A DNA stretch of 64,000 bases from Isoetes taiwanensis (taxonomy: Eukaryota; Streptophyta; Lycopodiopsida; Isoetales; Isoetaceae): contig JAJEKV010000006.1 of the NCBI GenBank assembly GCA_021234155.1, positions 4,933,727 through 4,997,726 of the forward strand, given 5' to 3'. The translations under genes were made by a program, and so were the position numbers. This document shows positions 1 to 10,210 of this stretch, piece by piece. Each line of letters starts with the position of its first letter. Position 1 is the stretch's first letter. The notes under the pieces are model-generated. The model did not search any database and was not told the DNA's origin. It saw only the letters and a program-made list of their open reading frames with translations.

Positions 1-227
1 GGTGACGTAGGGCAGCGAGAGCCCTCATAATTGTATTTTGCACGTACAAAATCAACACCATATAGTATTCCGCTTGAAATCTTATAGTATTTTGCGAATC
101 TTGTTATACAGTATAGCAAATTTTGTACTTGCATACCCCACAAACGAGAAACTTTACGTACGGTGTAGATTAAGGAATAAGGGGTGAATATGCCTATCCA
201 ACAGCTCTCGTTGCCCGGAGTCACCCC

Positions 228-346
228 CCGTGTGAATATGCACCCAAACCAAAGGGGGTTTAAGGGGTATTTTAATTTAAATGTGTTGGACCCAATGGTT
301 GTCTTAATTAATGTCAATGGTAGTTATGTGTTGGTTTATTATGTTG
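228..346 (+). repeat. 115-bp dispersed repeat, copy 1
   Basis: The block starting TGTGAATATGCACC and ending near ATGTTGTTA recurs at 4866-4983 in the same orientation, with a few substitutions. Copy 2 is followed directly by an A-rich run, so a retroposed element is possible. No coding content is seen. Confidence 0.7.
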
Positions 347-1048
347 TTATTTTGTGAGAGCAATTTCCCTATTGTATTAGAGCATGACATGGGTGCTACT
401 GTCGATAATCGGTTTGATAGCTATGGTTGTGTTTTTCTTAAATGATTCGAATGGCCATCCTATAAAAGTTTTTAGATAGACAATGTACCTCTGATCTGCT
501 GATATTTGCTACTTGATCTCAAGATTCTAAATGCTCATATCCTTCTTAACATTCTTGCAGGGGAACCATTATAGATAATGCTAAAATTCATGATGGTTTC
601 TTGGATTTATCTTGCACTCGGTGCATTTCAAACTGAAATGCTACATTTTATAGCATCTTTAATGGTTGCAACCTGCATCCATGGAGCCATGAATACATTC
701 CACATGAAGCTATACACATATACGTATAACGTAAGCGTCTATTTTATTTCGTAGAAGATTCTGTTGGTATCTTTTCAACGAACGTTCTTGAGATTCCTCA
801 GTGTAATTTTAATCAAGAACTAATAATGGTGCCCAGCGTTATTGGGCATAATTTGATAATGTGTAAATGATGTTCAAGAGAATCATGAAACCGCTCTAAC
901 GGATTGGTTTTAGCTGTTGTTTTCGTTATTGTGCAGAGCATATCCCCCCTTGTTATGCCAAAGTTATATTGTTGTTTGACCTAGCAACTGTCTGCAACTG
1001 TACGGGATAGTACCCTGCAATATATACGGCATAGTATAGTATTGTAAT

Positions 1049-1163
1049 ACCCTTAAAGTTCTTCACTTGCCACTTCCACTTCAAGAAAAAACCTATCATT
1101 GATTGTAGTACCCTTTAACTTCTTCACTTGCCACTTCCACTTCAAGAAAAAACCTGTCATTGT
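1049..1163 (+). repeat. 61-bp tandem duplication
   Basis: Two adjacent units each contain the string CTTCACTTGCCACTTCCACT followed by TCAAGAAAAAACCT. The second unit starts at about 1110. It is a local duplication without an obvious coding role. Confidence 0.8.
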
Positions 1164-2250
1164 GTGTCCACTCTCTACCCTAGGTTAGATGAGATATTCG
1201 TAAGCATACATATTCGGTTTGGATGGTGGGATGTTGATTGGGAGACATATAAGGATATTATTTTGAGTGACTTCCATGTGTGCAATTTATTTTGGACAGA
1301 AAGCTGTGATGATGTGACTTCATTTTTCAAAAACTTGGTATAGCTTTGGTGGTGTTGTCTTGTTCAAATCATTATGGATATGATTCTGTAGATTTCGTGG
1401 CATAAATATCAGCCTCATTTTTGTAACTAATGCACAAATTAGCTTTAGGTCAACCAAACAACATCTTGTTTTAGTGAATGGGTAAAACATTGATCTAATT
1501 CAAAACGCATGTTCTTGTTTATATTCTTAGCAGGACTTATCTGGTCCGATGTTCCACAGAAATATGGACTAAAAGGGAGCAAGAGTTGCAAAATGTCAGG
1601 TAATCTGAATTTGCAATGTTCAAAGTCAATGACTATTGTCTTATTGCTTTTCGGTTGCAAAATCAACTCCTTATAATCTGCAGGCAATGGCTAGAAGGAA
1701 CATGAATCCATGGCAGCCACTAACCACACTATGAGCAAGAGTTGCAGAATTCCAAAGTCAATGATTACTTATTGCTTCTCAGTTGCAACATCTGCCGCGT
1801 TGGATTTCCACATCGACAGAGAGTACTTCAATTGGCTGGCAGTTCTCTCGAAAGTTAGATTTCCATTGACCCCTGCATTGAAAGAGAGTACTTCAATTGG
1901 CTTGCAGCATCTACAGCTCCTTCAAGCTTTGATGATTTACTACATTCTCCAATTCAAGCTTTGATGATTTACTCCACACCATGACTTTGTATCGCATTTC
2001 ATAGTATAATCACAAAAAGGATTTCTGCAATATGGCATGTATATTTTGGAAGTTAAGATAATGGCTAGCTCGTAAGACCGACTTCTAAGCTTTAAGAAAA
2101 GTAACCAGTTTTATAGAGGTGTAGTCAGTTTTGTAAGGATGAGCCATTTTGCGCAACGATAAAGAGACTTAATAAAAATGATAATGTGGATTCTTTAAAG
2201 TTACTGTTTGGAGCAGTATCTATATATCAGCAGTTGTGCCCCTTGTGAGC

Positions 2251-3600
2251 TGCGAATGTGTCAAGGAAAAGCATCTTCCAGAGCGTCCACAACCTTCTTT
2301 GCCACATACATGATATGAGCAATTATTAGAAAAGAAATAAACAACTCGAGGAGAAAAATGATTGCAATAATAACAAATGATTGAAAACACAAATGGAAAT
2401 ATTGGAGTAAGATAGCCAATTTTATGTCCATTACCATATGCATTGGTTGCAGCATCTCAAGAGTCAAATGGATGGGCAATGTGGTCCTCTTCATTGTCCT
2501 ATAAAAAGCTTACATATACATTGGGTTTCTAACCATTTATTTAGTAAATGAATTTCATGGATTATAACATCCAGAAACACCATCCCTTCATGGATTATAA
2601 CATCCAGAAACACCATCCCTTATGCCAAAGGTCCTTTGAAGGCTTTCACACTCACTATTAAACTGTTAGAACCCTATAATATATAACCGTTGCAATTTGA
2701 GTGAAGCACTTTTTAGAACAAACGTAATCCAGAGACTTTAATGCAACATATCTTAGCACATTCTAATGTAGCATACCTTAACAGATTCTAATGTAGCATT
2801 CGAGCTTTAAATAGCGAGTCTTGAGATATTGTTGTACGGCATTGCCATCTTACAGCTTTACTGGATCCTCCATATCTACCTCAAAATGCCTACCAGAGAG
2901 TAAGAAGAATAATAACAATGAAAATGCCATATAAAATACATGGACAATCCCATAACACTCTAAGTTGAAAAGGAGTCTCAATAAACCAAAAAACTAAGAA
3001 TCACAGAAGGAAAAAACTTACTTCAAAATCTAGAGCTAGAACCCTCTGCTAAAAGAGCAAACATACAGATTTGCATCTTTTCCTTCTAAAAGTAGCTTTT
3101 CTTCCATAACATGGCAATGTGAATATTCCAATACACTCACCAGGAGCAAGAAGATTGTTGGAATGAGACCTGCATATGTTGTTGTTTAAGCCACCAATTG
3201 ATCAGTCTGAATGGCTCCATCCTCCGTTTGCACTATCATTTTTATGTATAGAAAGCAAGCCAAAGAAATCAAGCAGACTGCACTCCACAGCACAGGATAT
3301 TTGGCAGTATGCCAGAATGAGAACCAGCCCAAGGCTATGCTGTTCAATGTGCTCCTAAGATGATGCAGATTTGTGAGTCCTGTGCTCCACTGTATCATAC
3401 AGGATTATGTTAACCCTGCTTGTCAAGGCAATAAAACCTACCAACAAAAATGCGGGCATCTTATACTCCGATTCTCATGCGTGGTAGAGACAAATGGAGA
3501 GAGAAACTGCTTCACGGTGCCATCGTCGTTGCCGGATCCTTCTTCCATTGCACTGCCCTAATGCACACGACCTATTATTATCCTTCAAAATATTTAGTGT
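2251..3600. other. Intergenic DNA with two hydrophobic minus-strand frames
   Basis: Minus-strand frames at 2261-2494 and 3186-3398 each translate to a short peptide with one or two strongly hydrophobic segments. They could be exons of a decayed membrane protein, but I find no domain and no secure splice sites joining them. Hydrophobic frames also arise by chance in AT-rich DNA, so I do not call a gene. A 33-bp tandem duplication lies at 2554-2621. Confidence 0.4.
2554..2621 (+). repeat. 33-bp perfect tandem duplication
   Basis: The unit TTCATGGATTATAACATCCA plus 13 further bases occurs twice back to back. It is a simple local duplication. Confidence 0.85.
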
Positions 3601-4440
3601 ACGTTAAGGCTGATGGTAATTTGTGAAATAGAACTCCTTCTGTGACTGCTCCGACAACCCAAACTGCTCTGTGAATAAGGTTCCTCCTGTGGCTGCTCCG
3701 ACAGCCCAAGCTTCTCTGTTTATTGCCTTCACCTGAACCGCCGTTTCCAAAGCGTGTGTTTGTGGCACAATCAGGCCATCACACGTGTACGTACAGGCTG
3801 TAATTCCATCAAAGGCATGCAAAACTTTAGGTTGGCTATGGCGGAACCAAAGGAAAAGGTCTGGGGTATGGGTTAGGTTTGTGAGGTTGAATCCCAGCCC
3901 CTGGATCTGCAGCATATTCTAAACATGATGCCAGATTAGTGGCCAGCATCTTTTTGGAGAAAAAATGTACTTCCATTTCCTAAGGTCTCCACCGAAGCCA
4001 TGCATATGCTGGACAGGTCGGAATCGCCCCTCCCCTGTGCCGCAATGGTGACAACAAACCCCAAATCCGGCTAAAAAACCCCAAATCCGGCTATCGCTGC
4101 CAAATCCCAAATCCCAAGTCCGGCTAAGAAACCCCAAATCCACGCTGCCGCTGAGGCAGATCGCAGGGTTTCCACGCTTCATCCTCTTTTTTTTTTTCTG
4201 CAGACCCTACAACAGCAAATAGGCGGTCTTCTTTCTCTTCTCCGAGTTCTCGCAGAAGATGGAGCGGCTATGGTGGACATGCGACTTCATCTTTCTCTGG
4301 ATTTTTTGCAGATGATGGAGGCACAACGGCACGCTGCCGCTGAGGCAGATCCGCCTTCACGTACAGATCCGCTGGGCGCTGAGGCAGATCCGCTGGGCGC
4401 TGCAGGCACGACCTACAGTACAGATCCCCCTATAACAGCG
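3601..4440. other. Unassigned region with short-period repeats
   Basis: A 103-codon minus-strand frame (3604-3915) and an 87-codon one (3919-4182) are open but match no family I recognise. The first contains an internal duplication of about 52 bp built on CTGCTCCGACA.CCCAA. The second spans four or five copies of CCCCAAATCCGGCTAA at about 4058-4150. A block CACGCTGCCGCTGAGGCAGAT occurs at 4142 and again at 4329, followed by GATCCGCTGGGCGCTG repeats to about 4405. Openness here may simply reflect repeat structure. Confidence 0.45.
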
Positions 4441-4865
4441 CCCTAGAAACCATGGCTGCCCCCGCTCTGCTCCGCCGCACCTGCTGGAAAAGAAACTGGG
4501 CTATCCACAATGAAAATTTGCCAACCATATGGCAACAATAAGCTTGCAACCAGATCGAAATTAGAAATTAGACATCTAAATGCCAACAAGCTCCTCAAAT
4601 CCCTTAAATTATACGGTTTCTCATACTCTACACCAGTCAAATCTTAGGCCAGACCACTGATTTCCAAATACAGAACTAAAAACGTGGAAGTTTATGGGCG
4701 GCTGCAAGGTCGGCTATGAGCTTTGCCTTGCAAACCCAAAATCAAAACCATTGAGAAAAGACCTTGGTAAAACCTCATCTCGGATCTTCAGAAAAAAAAA
4801 CTGAGATCTGCCTGGGCCATCCAAAACCTTTTGCGATGTCGGAATGCTTCGACAACCTCAAACCC

Positions 4866-4983
4866 CCATGTGAATATGCACCTAAACCAAAGGGGGTTTT
4901 AGGGGAATTTTAATTTTAATGTATTGGATGCAATGATTTGTGTTAATTAATGTTAATGGTAGTTATGTGTTGGTTGTTATGTT
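4866..4983 (+). repeat. 115-bp dispersed repeat, copy 2
   Basis: This is the partner of 228-346, same orientation. It is followed at once by about ten A residues (4984-4994), which copy 1 lacks. Confidence 0.7.
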
Positions 4984-6525
4984 AAAAAAAAAAATCTAGG
5001 CCCTTCGGGCCCTAACAAAAGCAAACATATGCAAACTTTAAGGGCCTTGGGAATTGTGTAGTGAATGCAAGAAAAAGATTATGTTCCGAGATAATCATAT
5101 AAGCACATTGGATGATCAATATGAGGAATTAGTATGATTACGCTTTGTATCTAATGAGCATTACAACAAGATGTGCCTTCCCCATAACTACAAATAAAAT
5201 AGAGCTTCTTCATCCTAAAATAACTAAAAAGCTTCACAAATTCCAAAATATCCTTTCACTTGTTTGAGAATCTTAAAAAATCATGCATTACTTGATCAAT
5301 ATATAAACAACAATCTAGTTGCTTCTTTGCTTTTTCATGAGCTGCCCCTTAGGGAAATAAAGGGATAGCAACATATCTTGAGTAGAACTATAAAACCTCT
5401 ATTTCTCTTTGCAATGCAATATGCAGAGTTGACACAATTGGAGATTCTCACTTCCACTGAGGTGAACATACCCAATCAAAAACATCCAGGATTGATAGCA
5501 TAGTAATAATCATGCAATTTTCTCAAGCAACCTTTTTCTTCTTAGTCTTTGATTTATTGAACCTTTTTCTTCTTAGTCTTTGATTTATTGCATCAAATTC
5601 ACTGCATTGCATACTGATAGCATAGTAATAATCATGCTATTTTCTCAAGCAACCTTTTTCTTCTTAGTCTTTGATTTATTGCATCAAATTCACTGCATTG
5701 CATACTGAGGGCCGCTCAATACACTTGGCTGAAACTTGAATAGAATTCTGTATTAATCCTCGCATTAAATGTATTTCATATCAATCAGTATTGCGAATCT
5801 AACTAGCCTTCAAAATGTGCCAACTTGTGTAGAGAGTTCTACTCCCCTTTCCAAAACTAGCTCAATCATCTACCATCTCATTCTCCATATCAAAATATAA
5901 AAATCAAGATACAGCTTCAAAAAGGAAAACTTAGTTTCTGCATTCTCAAATTGTAAATGTAAATGCTACTTTGAAAGGGCATATACTAAATGCTGCATGG
6001 AAGTCATATTCGAAATAGTTGCTAACCATTCAAGCATTGCCTAGCCATGCATGCACTACCATAAAATCACAGGGCAACTAAAATGGATGGATGAACCTGC
6101 TAGGCACAAATGGAAGACGTAAGTAACTATGAGCATAGATACAGGAATAACCAGTAAATACATGGGCCTTTCCTTTCCAAAACTAGCTCAAACAGCTACG
6201 ATCTCAATCTCCATATCAAAAAATAAAAATAAAGATCCAGCTTCGAAAGGAAAATTTAGTTTCTGCATTCTCAAACTGTAATGTAAACGCTGCTTTGGAA
6301 GGGCATATACTACACCATGTTGTATTCTCAGCTACATGGAAGCCATATTTGTAATAGCTGCCATCAGAGATTACAGAGATTACTTCTTTACTTTGTGGAA
6401 CAAAGCAACTGCCTTCTTAATGTGCCCATTTTGAAATATATAAATAGAAATAGAGAAATAGAAATAGAGAAATAGCTTTGCAAAGCAAACAAGAGAACTT
6501 ACTATCATAATTCTTGCCATAGCCT
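4984..6525. other. Intergenic DNA with direct duplications
   Basis: No gene is supported. Two duplications dominate. One is a compound tandem block at about 5488-5707 built on CTTTTTCTTCTTAGTCTTTG. The other is a diverged direct pair of about 170 bp at 5846-6010 and 6163-6365 that shares CTTTCCAAAACTAGCTCAA and GTTTCTGCATTCTCAAA. Confidence 0.6.
5488..5707 (+). repeat. Compound tandem duplication
   Basis: The segment from GATAGCATAGTAATAATCATG through TTTGATTTATTGCATCAAATTC is present about twice, and its CTTTTTCTTCTTAGTCTTTG core three times. Copies differ by few bases, so the event looks recent. Confidence 0.75.
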
Positions 6526-6897
6526 GTGAGAGAAAGAGAAGGCATAGCCTATGATGCTAGCTTCAGCTTCAATGATAATTCGATTTGGATCTGCCATGGT
6601 AGAATATGCACCACAAAATTAATTTGGATATGCACCACAAGTCTGGCATCGGAAAGCATAGCCTATGATGCTAGCTTCGGGTTCACTGATAATTTGATCT
6701 TGATATGCCATGGTCATCGGAAAGGGTTGCACCACCGGTTTGCCACCGGAAAGGGTCGTGGGGCTGGTCGTTGCACAGGGCTTCAAACAATAAGAGAGAA
6801 CAATGAGCACATTCTTCATAGCTTCTGCCGCTCCCACACAACACAACATCAACCCCGCAAACCTCCAGCGACACTGCAGCTCTCCAGCATCATCTGA
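6526..6897 (+). other. Open frame over an internal duplication
   Basis: A 123-codon frame is open, but its first half is a duplication: AGCATAGCCTATGATGCTAG recurs about 114 bp apart (near 6542 and 6656), giving two similar peptides around IAYDASF. Both strands are open across it and no domain is recognised. I regard it as more likely non-coding. Confidence 0.25.
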
Positions 6898-6899
6898 AC

Positions 6900-7623
6900 T
6901 CAAAATCGAATGCCAAAAACATCCTTTTGTTCACTAACCCTAAAAAAAATTTTGATGCTTCCATACGAAGCAAAAAAAAAGGTAAGAAAATATGACATGC
7001 AAAACCATTGAAAACCCTAAGATAATATGCCAAAAGACTGTGAGAATACAAGTGCGCTCTAGATGTACCAATTAGTACGTCTCATGGAATACGGTGATCA
7101 AATCATATAAAAACCTTAGAAAAAAAAGTACAAAAATACAAAAGAAACCCCATGTTATTATGCTAATATTATATTCTTGATAATTTGTGAACAATTATTT
7201 ATTGCAGAATCTGTAGTTTCAATATGCCAACTACAAGGATTGTAATAAGGTAGAAATTGTGGAGTCTTGGGTGTATCCTTTGTTGTATCTAATGCAATAT
7301 ACATGGAAATGAGTTCGAAGTACATTGTATATGAAGAGATGGGATTTAAATATGTACCTTTCCAAACAAGGTGCTGCGCACGGAGGGTTGCCCTCCATGG
7401 CCGGAGGGTGAAGTGGCTTAAATCAAAGTTGCTATTTTAAGATATTGACGTTTTGTGAAGGTGATGGTACCCATTTGCATTGCTAACTTCTTCTTAGATG
7501 TTCAGCTCCTCTTGGATTAGGATCCAGCTGGACACATAGACTCTGGGGACTTCTCTCTTCTTAAGGTACAAAATACTGAGGATCTTTCATAATCCACATC
7601 AAATAATATGAAAATAGAATAGT
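6900..7623. other. Intergenic, nothing recognised
   Basis: AT-rich sequence with stops in all frames. I see no RNA gene, repeat family or domain. Confidence 0.5.
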
Positions 7624-7742
7624 TTTTTTAACGTCCACGGAGACCAATAGGTCATGGGACCCATACAATGGGCTAGTACAATCATTACTACTAGGATTAA
7701 AAAACCCCTGCCTCGAAAGGTTTTCAAGGGAAACACCTTTGC
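7624..7742 (+). repeat. Dispersed repeat R, copy 1
   Basis: This copy shares an ordered set of motifs with 60359-60485 (+) and 53074-53206 (minus). The order is CGTC, then GAGACCAATAGGTC, then GGGACCC, a spacer of about 45-50 bp, then TTAAAAACCCCT and AGGGTTTTC.AGGGAAA. The last part can fold, because ACCCCTC/GAGGGGTT-like halves face each other. No coding potential is seen. The class (SINE, MITE or retroelement end) is unknown. Confidence 0.65.
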
Positions 7743-7925
7743 AGTAATGATGATACTAGACAAGCTTAGATAATGACTACCGAGGGCTCAGTAATTGCAG
7801 ACGTTTATCTAGAACCTCAAGTATGTATAATGCCAAGTCATGCACAGATGGTGCGCTGAGAAGTTGTGGAAGCGTGGAATGGAATGCTAGGGTTGTGGAC
7901 TTCTTGAATCTATTGGATTGACATC

Positions 7926-8172
7926 GGGACAAAAGCATATTAGGGTGTGCCCTAAAAAAAGGTATCATTTAGGAACCACAAAAGTACCCAAATAGGTAGC
8001 CAACACTGGGTACTGGGTACCTGTGTAATATCAACAAAAGATACGCTTTATAATTGTTGTATTTATTTTGGCCTCAGTAGCATTATCTTTATCTTAACTT
8101 TGAATATTAACATGTCCTTGACTTTTATTTTGAACGATGGAATCACCAAAACTAGGGTAAAGCTATTTTCAC
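7926..8172 (+). mobile_element. Degenerate MITE related to the 54.4-kb element
   Basis: The start GGGACAAAAGCATATTAGG.TGT resembles the terminal inverted repeat of the MITE at 54419. The interior string CCAACACTGGGTACTGGG matches that element exactly, and further similarity runs to the ACATGT..TTGAC segment. The right end is poorly preserved, so the end coordinate is approximate. Confidence 0.5.
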
Positions 8173-8719
8173 CCGTGGAAAATAAGGATGGATGTGATGG
8201 CTTTACCTATTTGGATTTTGTAAGGAAATGCATTGTTTGTTATCGCAATCATGACTTATGGAAGACACAATATGCTGGGTTTTCCAAAATGCAAGGGAAT
8301 TTCAAATGTAGCATACCAAGTTACACGAGACTTGTGTAATATTATTGATAAGTTTATACTATTTTCAATGCTACGGCTCTGAAGAATATATGCTGACTAA
8401 TAAGTCCACCAAAGTAATATCTCCTATGGAATTTGTCGTAATAGAGGCAGACAGCAAAACAGAGGAAACGGCGTTATTCTCCATCCAATCAGTCAATGGT
8501 AGTAATCGTGAATTGTTTCTACATTTTGAGGAATATCTTTTAGATCATGACACCTTGTGACCACCTGAATCAAAATTTCCCTCTGATTATGACCATCTGA
8601 TCAAAATAACTGCCGATACAAGCAACAGGAGGACAAAAACCATAGGAGACCGTTGATGAAAACAAAGCCAAAGTCAATGATATTTTGGCAAATTCGTCCA
8701 AGGGAAAACATAAACAATG
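8173..8719. other. Intergenic, short plus-strand frames only
   Basis: Two plus-strand frames of about 70-80 codons (to 8339, and 8345-8560) look compositionally plausible but have no recognisable domain. The first begins inside the MITE relic. I do not call them genes. Confidence 0.35.
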
Positions 8720-8864
8720 CTAACGTTTTGAATCATCAAACTTCAAAATCGACTTGTATTTCTCTTCTTTGATAATCGGTAACCCCTTTCCTTCAACCCA
8801 ATGCGGCAGCTTCAGACCTGAACATTCTTCATAAGCAATCTTTACTGACTTTAAGGTATGAAGT
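8720..8864 (-). pseudogene. Possible terminal exon of an unidentified gene
   Basis: On the minus strand a frame opens after a splice-acceptor-like CAG (about 8865) and reads 48 codons to a stop at 8720-8722. It is hydrophilic and protein-like, with SGLKLPHWVEGKGLP near its centre and a KFDDSKR end. Together with 9261-9497 and 9671-9990 it may be part of one decayed minus-strand gene. I do not recognise the family. No complete open gene can be built, so I call it a possible remnant. Confidence 0.25.
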
Positions 8865-9260
8865 CTGTCTCAAAACACTGTATCTGTCAAAAGGTACGTT
8901 CAAACTTTTCATATTTTAAAACCACATTGCCTTCATCAATATCATATGCCTACCGATAAGACTAAGACTCTAATGGGACAAAAATTATACATAAGTTTGG
9001 CACAGGCCAAGCATTATATGCATGATGATTCCCGCTGTGATGCACTTTCTAAGTGCAAAAAGAATGTGCAAAAATACAGCTGCTTAGCCATCTTGATGGA
9101 AAAGAGCAACATCCTTTTTCATGAATCTGTAAACTATTCTCCAAGTTATCTCTACCTGCTTCAAAAATAGTATACCCCTTGTGAATTCCAGAATCTACCC
9201 GCTCCTGAAAAGACGAGAAGGCATTTATATATAGAAAAGAGAAAAATGATACACATTACC

Positions 9261-9497
9261 GTGTGCCTCAACGTTCTGAAACCAACATTTCCAGCCACAT
9301 TCGCTGTAAGGCAAAGCATGATATAACCATAATAATATTTCATTTACATTTGGACCTTGGAATGAACAATGCACCGTAAACTCATCCTCTTGCAAACGCA
9401 AAACTTTCATTTCAAGGCCTGCTGCAGGCATGTATACATGGATTATTTGACATTGCCTATTGAGACGGTGGGTTCTCCCCATGAATATAAATGGCAC
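9261..9497 (-). pseudogene. Possible exon of an unidentified gene
   Basis: A minus-strand frame with a coherent, Trp- and Cys-containing peptide (FTVHCSFQGPNVNEILLWLY, later SECGWKCWFQNVEAH) ends at a good 5' splice site, CAC|GGTAATGTG, near 9261. The upstream boundary is not secure. It lies between the two other exon-like pieces on the same strand. Family unknown. Confidence 0.25.
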
Positions 9498-9670
9498 ACA
9501 GAAAATGGAGCTCTAAAGAGGGCTTCCACAAGAAAATAATTATAAGTACAGATGTACATCCAACAATACCTACAAGGCGGAACAGAATTGTTTTGAGATG
9601 ATTAACACCACTGTCAATGCTAAAAACTGCATTTGGTTATTAATCATCAAAAAACAAATCTGTAGCCTGG

Positions 9671-9990
9671 TCATTGGTCGTCGTAAGGCCCAACAAAATC
9701 TACGTTGCGAGTCTTCAACCACTCAATCATTTCCGTATTGACAGTAGTGCCTTTCTGAATTGCATCGAACATTGGGCTTCCATATAACCCTCTATTGCTC
9801 TTAAATTCCCAAAACTCCTTAGGCCACAACTTTTCAAGTTATCAAATACATCAAAAACGGGGACTTCCAGGATTGAAGTATGACATTGACACACTTGTGC
9901 AAGTACTGAAAGAACCATAAAAGGTATGGGTTTTATCTGATCAATAACACTATGGTTGAAATACATATGGAAACTGAAAACTAAGAACAT
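9671..9990 (-). pseudogene. Frameshifted C-terminal coding fragment, family unknown
   Basis: Two minus-strand frames join into one sensible peptide if a single base is missing near 9834. The first gives ILEVPVFDVFDNL. The second, one frame over, gives LWPKEFWEFKSNRGLYGSPM and continues to a stop at 9671-9673 after VGPYDDQ. The compositional continuity across the shift is the evidence that this was once coding and is now broken. I do not recognise the protein. The acidic-aromatic tail and short spacing suggest the 3' end of a larger gene whose other exons may be the neighbouring fragments. Confidence 0.35.
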
Positions 9991-10210
9991 AGGGTTGTAA
10001 CAGGCCCCTACTGTAACAAGTAGGGGTCAATCCACCCTATAGTTACAGCTCCTTTTATAATGTTTAAAAGTAAAATAAAAGGGGTCTTTTATAATCCTAC
10101 GGTAGGAGGTAGGATTTTTTTTATGAAAGCCTAAAGAATATGAAAATTCTAAATTGAAGGCTGCATAAGTACTATAAGATTTATTGAAAATGTAACACTA
10201 TGAACCATAA

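Larger units (their letters stand above)
1..2250. other. AT-rich intergenic DNA, no supported gene
   Basis: I see no convincing gene here. Open frames are under 85 codons and lack recognisable domains or paired splice sites. The stretch is marked by local duplications: a 115-bp repeat at 228-346 (partner at 4866), a 61-bp tandem duplication at 1049-1163, a diverged pair around 1575-1640 and 1733-1790, and short direct repeats at 1826-1965. Confidence 0.6.

Noticed and set aside
6526-6903. Overlapping plus and minus frames of about 95-123 codons
   Set aside because: They cover a local duplication and are shadows of each other, with no recognisable product.
10005-10026. CCCCTA...TAGGGG stem-loop as a terminator or regulatory element
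   Set aside because: The stem is only 6 bp with a 10-nt loop; too weak to call.
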